Below, in pieces: positions 46,547 to 48,577 of a stretch of DNA of 48,577 nucleotides. Made by a program: the position numbers and the translations under genes. The notes below the pieces were generated by a model, which was given only the letters and a program-made list of their open reading frames with translations, did no database searches and had not been told where the DNA came from. This stretch comes from Nanobdellota archaeon (lineage in GTDB: Archaea > Nanobdellota > Nanobdellia > Woesearchaeales > GCA-2686295), in assembly GCA_018819065.1 (NCBI GenBank), contig JAHJQL010000047.1, positions 1 to 48,577 on the forward strand, given 5' to 3'. Each line of letters opens with the position of its first letter. The stretch's first letter is position 1.

Positions 46547-46786
46547 TTATTTTCTTTTGTAGGTTAAAAATGAGTATGGTCCATGTTTTTCATCAACCTT
46601 ATCTTCTTTTTTGACTAATCTCCATTCATCAAAATTTATTTTTGGAAAGTATGTGTCTCCTTCAAAGTCTTTATGTATCCTTGTTAGTTTTCTGAATCTT
46701 TCAAGGTCTCTTTTTATATACTATGGAAGTGAGTTGTCTTTTCCGATGACGCCGTTTTTTGCAACTGCTGCTATTATTATAATCAT
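46547..46786 (-). pseudogene. folA: Degraded dihydrofolate reductase gene: in-frame TAG at codon 22 and in-frame internal deletion
   Basis: Reverse frame MIIIIAAVAKNGVIGKDNSLP*YIKRDLERFRKLTRIHKDFEGDTYFPKINFDEWRLVKKEDKVDEKHGPYSFLTYKRK*: DHFR N-terminus and DHFR C-terminus joined without the centre; ATGA overlap with the upstream thyX-like stop. Confidence 0.85.
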
Positions 46787-48345
46787 AACGGTCCAACTGT
46801 TTCAAGTTTTTCAGTTTGCTCTTCTGATTTCAGCCTTCCAAGTTCTTCTTCTGCGTAGTTGCACACAATATATTTTGAAAGCAACGGATATTCTTTTTTC
46901 ATAATTTCGTAAAAATTGTAGGCTGTCTTTCGATATGATTCATGTGCAAACGGCACTGTCCTAAGCTTTATGAAGTGATATAATTCCCGAAGGTTCATGG
47001 TTATTAAGAATCTTTTCCTAAAGCCTAATGGCAGGATATATTGAGATTGCAGTGGATATTTTTCTCTGATTTGTTCATAGAGTTCTTTTGCTTTCTCCAT
47101 TGCTTTGGTGTATTTCTTTTTCACACCTGCTTCTTTGATATCTTTTGGAGTATCGTAACACAGATTAGTTGTCAACACTTGGTTTGTTTGGGTGCATATT
47201 CTGTGTCTTTGAAGGTCTCTAAATGCGCCATAATCCATCACTACATCAAATGTGAATTGTTCATGTTCAAGTTCCCTCATCGGGTAATCAAATTTTCCCA
47301 TGTTTTTCAGGTAATTATCAAATATTTGCTCTTTCTCTTCTCTTGTCATCGCTTTTACTTTTTCAAATATTTTATTGAACGGTTGGTTCTTATATTTGTA
47401 GATTATCGCTGATAATATCATTTCATCAGGATTCTCCGGTCCTTTGACAAGTGCTACGGATTCTTGTTTTGAATCTTCAACTATAATTTCTTTTGCTAAT
47501 TCTCTCATTTCTTCATCTGTTTTTGACAGATATTCATTCTTATCTGCAAATCTCAATAGTGATGGAAGCACTTTCATCGCTTCTTCTTTTACCATTTCAC
47601 CGACTTCATTCATCTCTTTTAGTGGATGTGATAATAATTTACTTATTGCATGTGCTAGTTGTCTTGCATTAACAGTCCATCCTAAACTTGTTTTTGTACA
47701 TGTAGGCAATAAATATCTGACTGCATCAAATCTTCTTGCTTCACACGCTCTTTTCCAAGCTACTTCTGTTGTTCCCTCTTTTAAAGGTGCAATTCTCATT
47801 ATGTGTTTTAATACTGGTTCGTGAAGTTCACTGTATGTTTTGAAGAGAAAATCAAGCAGTTCAACAATTTCTTCATAAAACTCTGATTCTTTCAAATCCT
47901 TGTCAATATAGAATGAACTGTTATTAAATGATACGTATCTTGTTGATTTCTCAATGAATGAGGATAATCGGTTATCTTCAATTACTTTTGTTGCTAAAAT
48001 GCTTACTCCTTCAAGTCCAAGACCTACAACTGCTCCTTCAGCTACTGAGCTATGCCCAAATCCAAGAACCCATTTTTCCATAAACTGTATTGCTTTTTTA
48101 GCTGCATGTTCTGTTTCGAGTCCCCCTTCTGTTTTTTCTATTTCTTTTTTAAGCTTTTCAAAATTTTTGGGATCTTCCTTTAGCAGTTTTAGAAAACTCT
48201 CTCTGAGTCCTAGATTTGAGCGGCTGTATCTTGCTTGCATTAACGCCCACACCTCAGGATGAAAATGTTTCGTGGCAAAAATTTCTTTGTCTAAGTTTGT
48301 AAAATAATAGTTTAGAACTTTCTTTTCATCTTCTGTGTAATTCAT
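46783..48345 (-). CDS. thyX: Duplicated (two-half) FAD-dependent thymidylate synthase ThyX-like protein
   Basis: Half 1: GHSSVAEGAVVGLG...NRLSSFIEKSTRY; half 2: LEHEQFTFDVVMDYGAFRDLQRHRICTQTNQ; start MNYTEDEK at 48345. Confidence 0.75.
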   Translation of the reverse strand: MNYTEDEKKVLNYYFTNLDKEIFATKHFHPEVWALMQARYSRSNLGLRESFLKLLKEDPKNFEKLKKEIEKTEGGLETEHAAKKAIQFMEKWVLGFGHSSVAEGAVVGLGLEGVSILATKVIEDNRLSSFIEKSTRYVSFNNSSFYIDKDLKESEFYEEIVELLDFLFKTYSELHEPVLKHIMRIAPLKEGTTEVAWKRACEARRFDAVRYLLPTCTKTSLGWTVNARQLAHAISKLLSHPLKEMNEVGEMVKEEAMKVLPSLLRFADKNEYLSKTDEEMRELAKEIIVEDSKQESVALVKGPENPDEMILSAIIYKYKNQPFNKIFEKVKAMTREEKEQIFDNYLKNMGKFDYPMRELEHEQFTFDVVMDYGAFRDLQRHRICTQTNQVLTTNLCYDTPKDIKEAGVKKKYTKAMEKAKELYEQIREKYPLQSQYILPLGFRKRFLITMNLRELYHFIKLRTVPFAHESYRKTAYNFYEIMKKEYPLLSKYIVCNYAEEELGRLKSEEQTEKLETVGPL

Positions 48346-48435
48346 ACAAATCCCCTTACTAATTTTTGTAAGAATCATTTACTTTAAAAAAATTGTTGTG
48401 ATTAAAAGAATGGTTGATGAGATAATGATTGGATG

Positions 48436-48536
48436 ATTAATGGCGAGCGTTTAGCGAGCCATTGGGTTTAATTCCCCGACCTTTAGGTCGTATTCTTTTA
48501 GAAAACTTTTTTACGCTGCTTCGCCGCAGAAGTATC
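48436..48536. repeat. Hairpin cluster resembling the 44373-44450 element
   Basis: AATGGC...GCCATT (48439-48462), CGACC-TTTA-GGTCG (48477-48490, preceded by AATTCCC), CGCAG-AAGTAT-CTGCG near 48525-48540. Confidence 0.5.
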
Positions 48537-48577
48537 TGCGGACGAAACTGCGCACTAATTTACCAATCTGTAAGTAG

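Noticed and set aside
46719-46721. TAG in the DHFR remnant as pyrrolysine or a recoded codon
   Set aside because: The position is normally Trp (TGG), a one-base change gives TAG, and the gene has also lost its centre; pseudogenisation is simpler.
46611-48262. Plus-strand ORFs of 97, 123, 126 and 102 aa
   Set aside because: Antisense to the thyX-like gene and the DHFR remnant.

Overview
AT-rich archaeal window. Archaeal identity rests on two tRNA genes with canonical bulge-helix-bulge introns, TATA boxes about 25 nt upstream of leaderless ORFs, TFS, NMD3, a Hel308-type helicase, archaeal-type signal peptidase, Ogg2-like glycosylase and a geranylgeranyl-reductase-like flavoprotein. The lineage looks DPANN-like, which is an inference. 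About 0.6-34.9 kb is a large cell-envelope/glycan locus: many GT2/GT4/GT-C glycosyltransferases, a Wzm/Wzt-type ABC exporter, seven radical-SAM proteins (three with a cobalamin-binding-like N-terminus, one fused to a GT2), two SGNH hydrolases and a sulfatase-superfamily protein. It also carries a bacterial-type peptidoglycan-precursor gene set: MurA, a GT2-MurB fusion, a MurF-M23 (LytM) fusion, a D-Ala-D-Ala-ligase-like ATP-grasp protein and a FemAB-like aminoacyltransferase. This murein-like set in an archaeon is the main candidate for an undescribed system. A Hel308 lacking its RecA1 domain sits inside the locus. About 35-48.6 kb is mostly housekeeping and ends in a thymidylate/folate neighbourhood: a duplicated ThyX-like protein, SHMT, dNK, a Tmk-like kinase and a dCMP deaminase. 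Two gene remnants not in the ORF track lie there: a DHFR pseudogene with an in-frame amber codon and an internal deletion, and a P-loop kinase 5' fragment truncated by a multi-hairpin element. All calls come from reading motifs by eye; no database search was possible.
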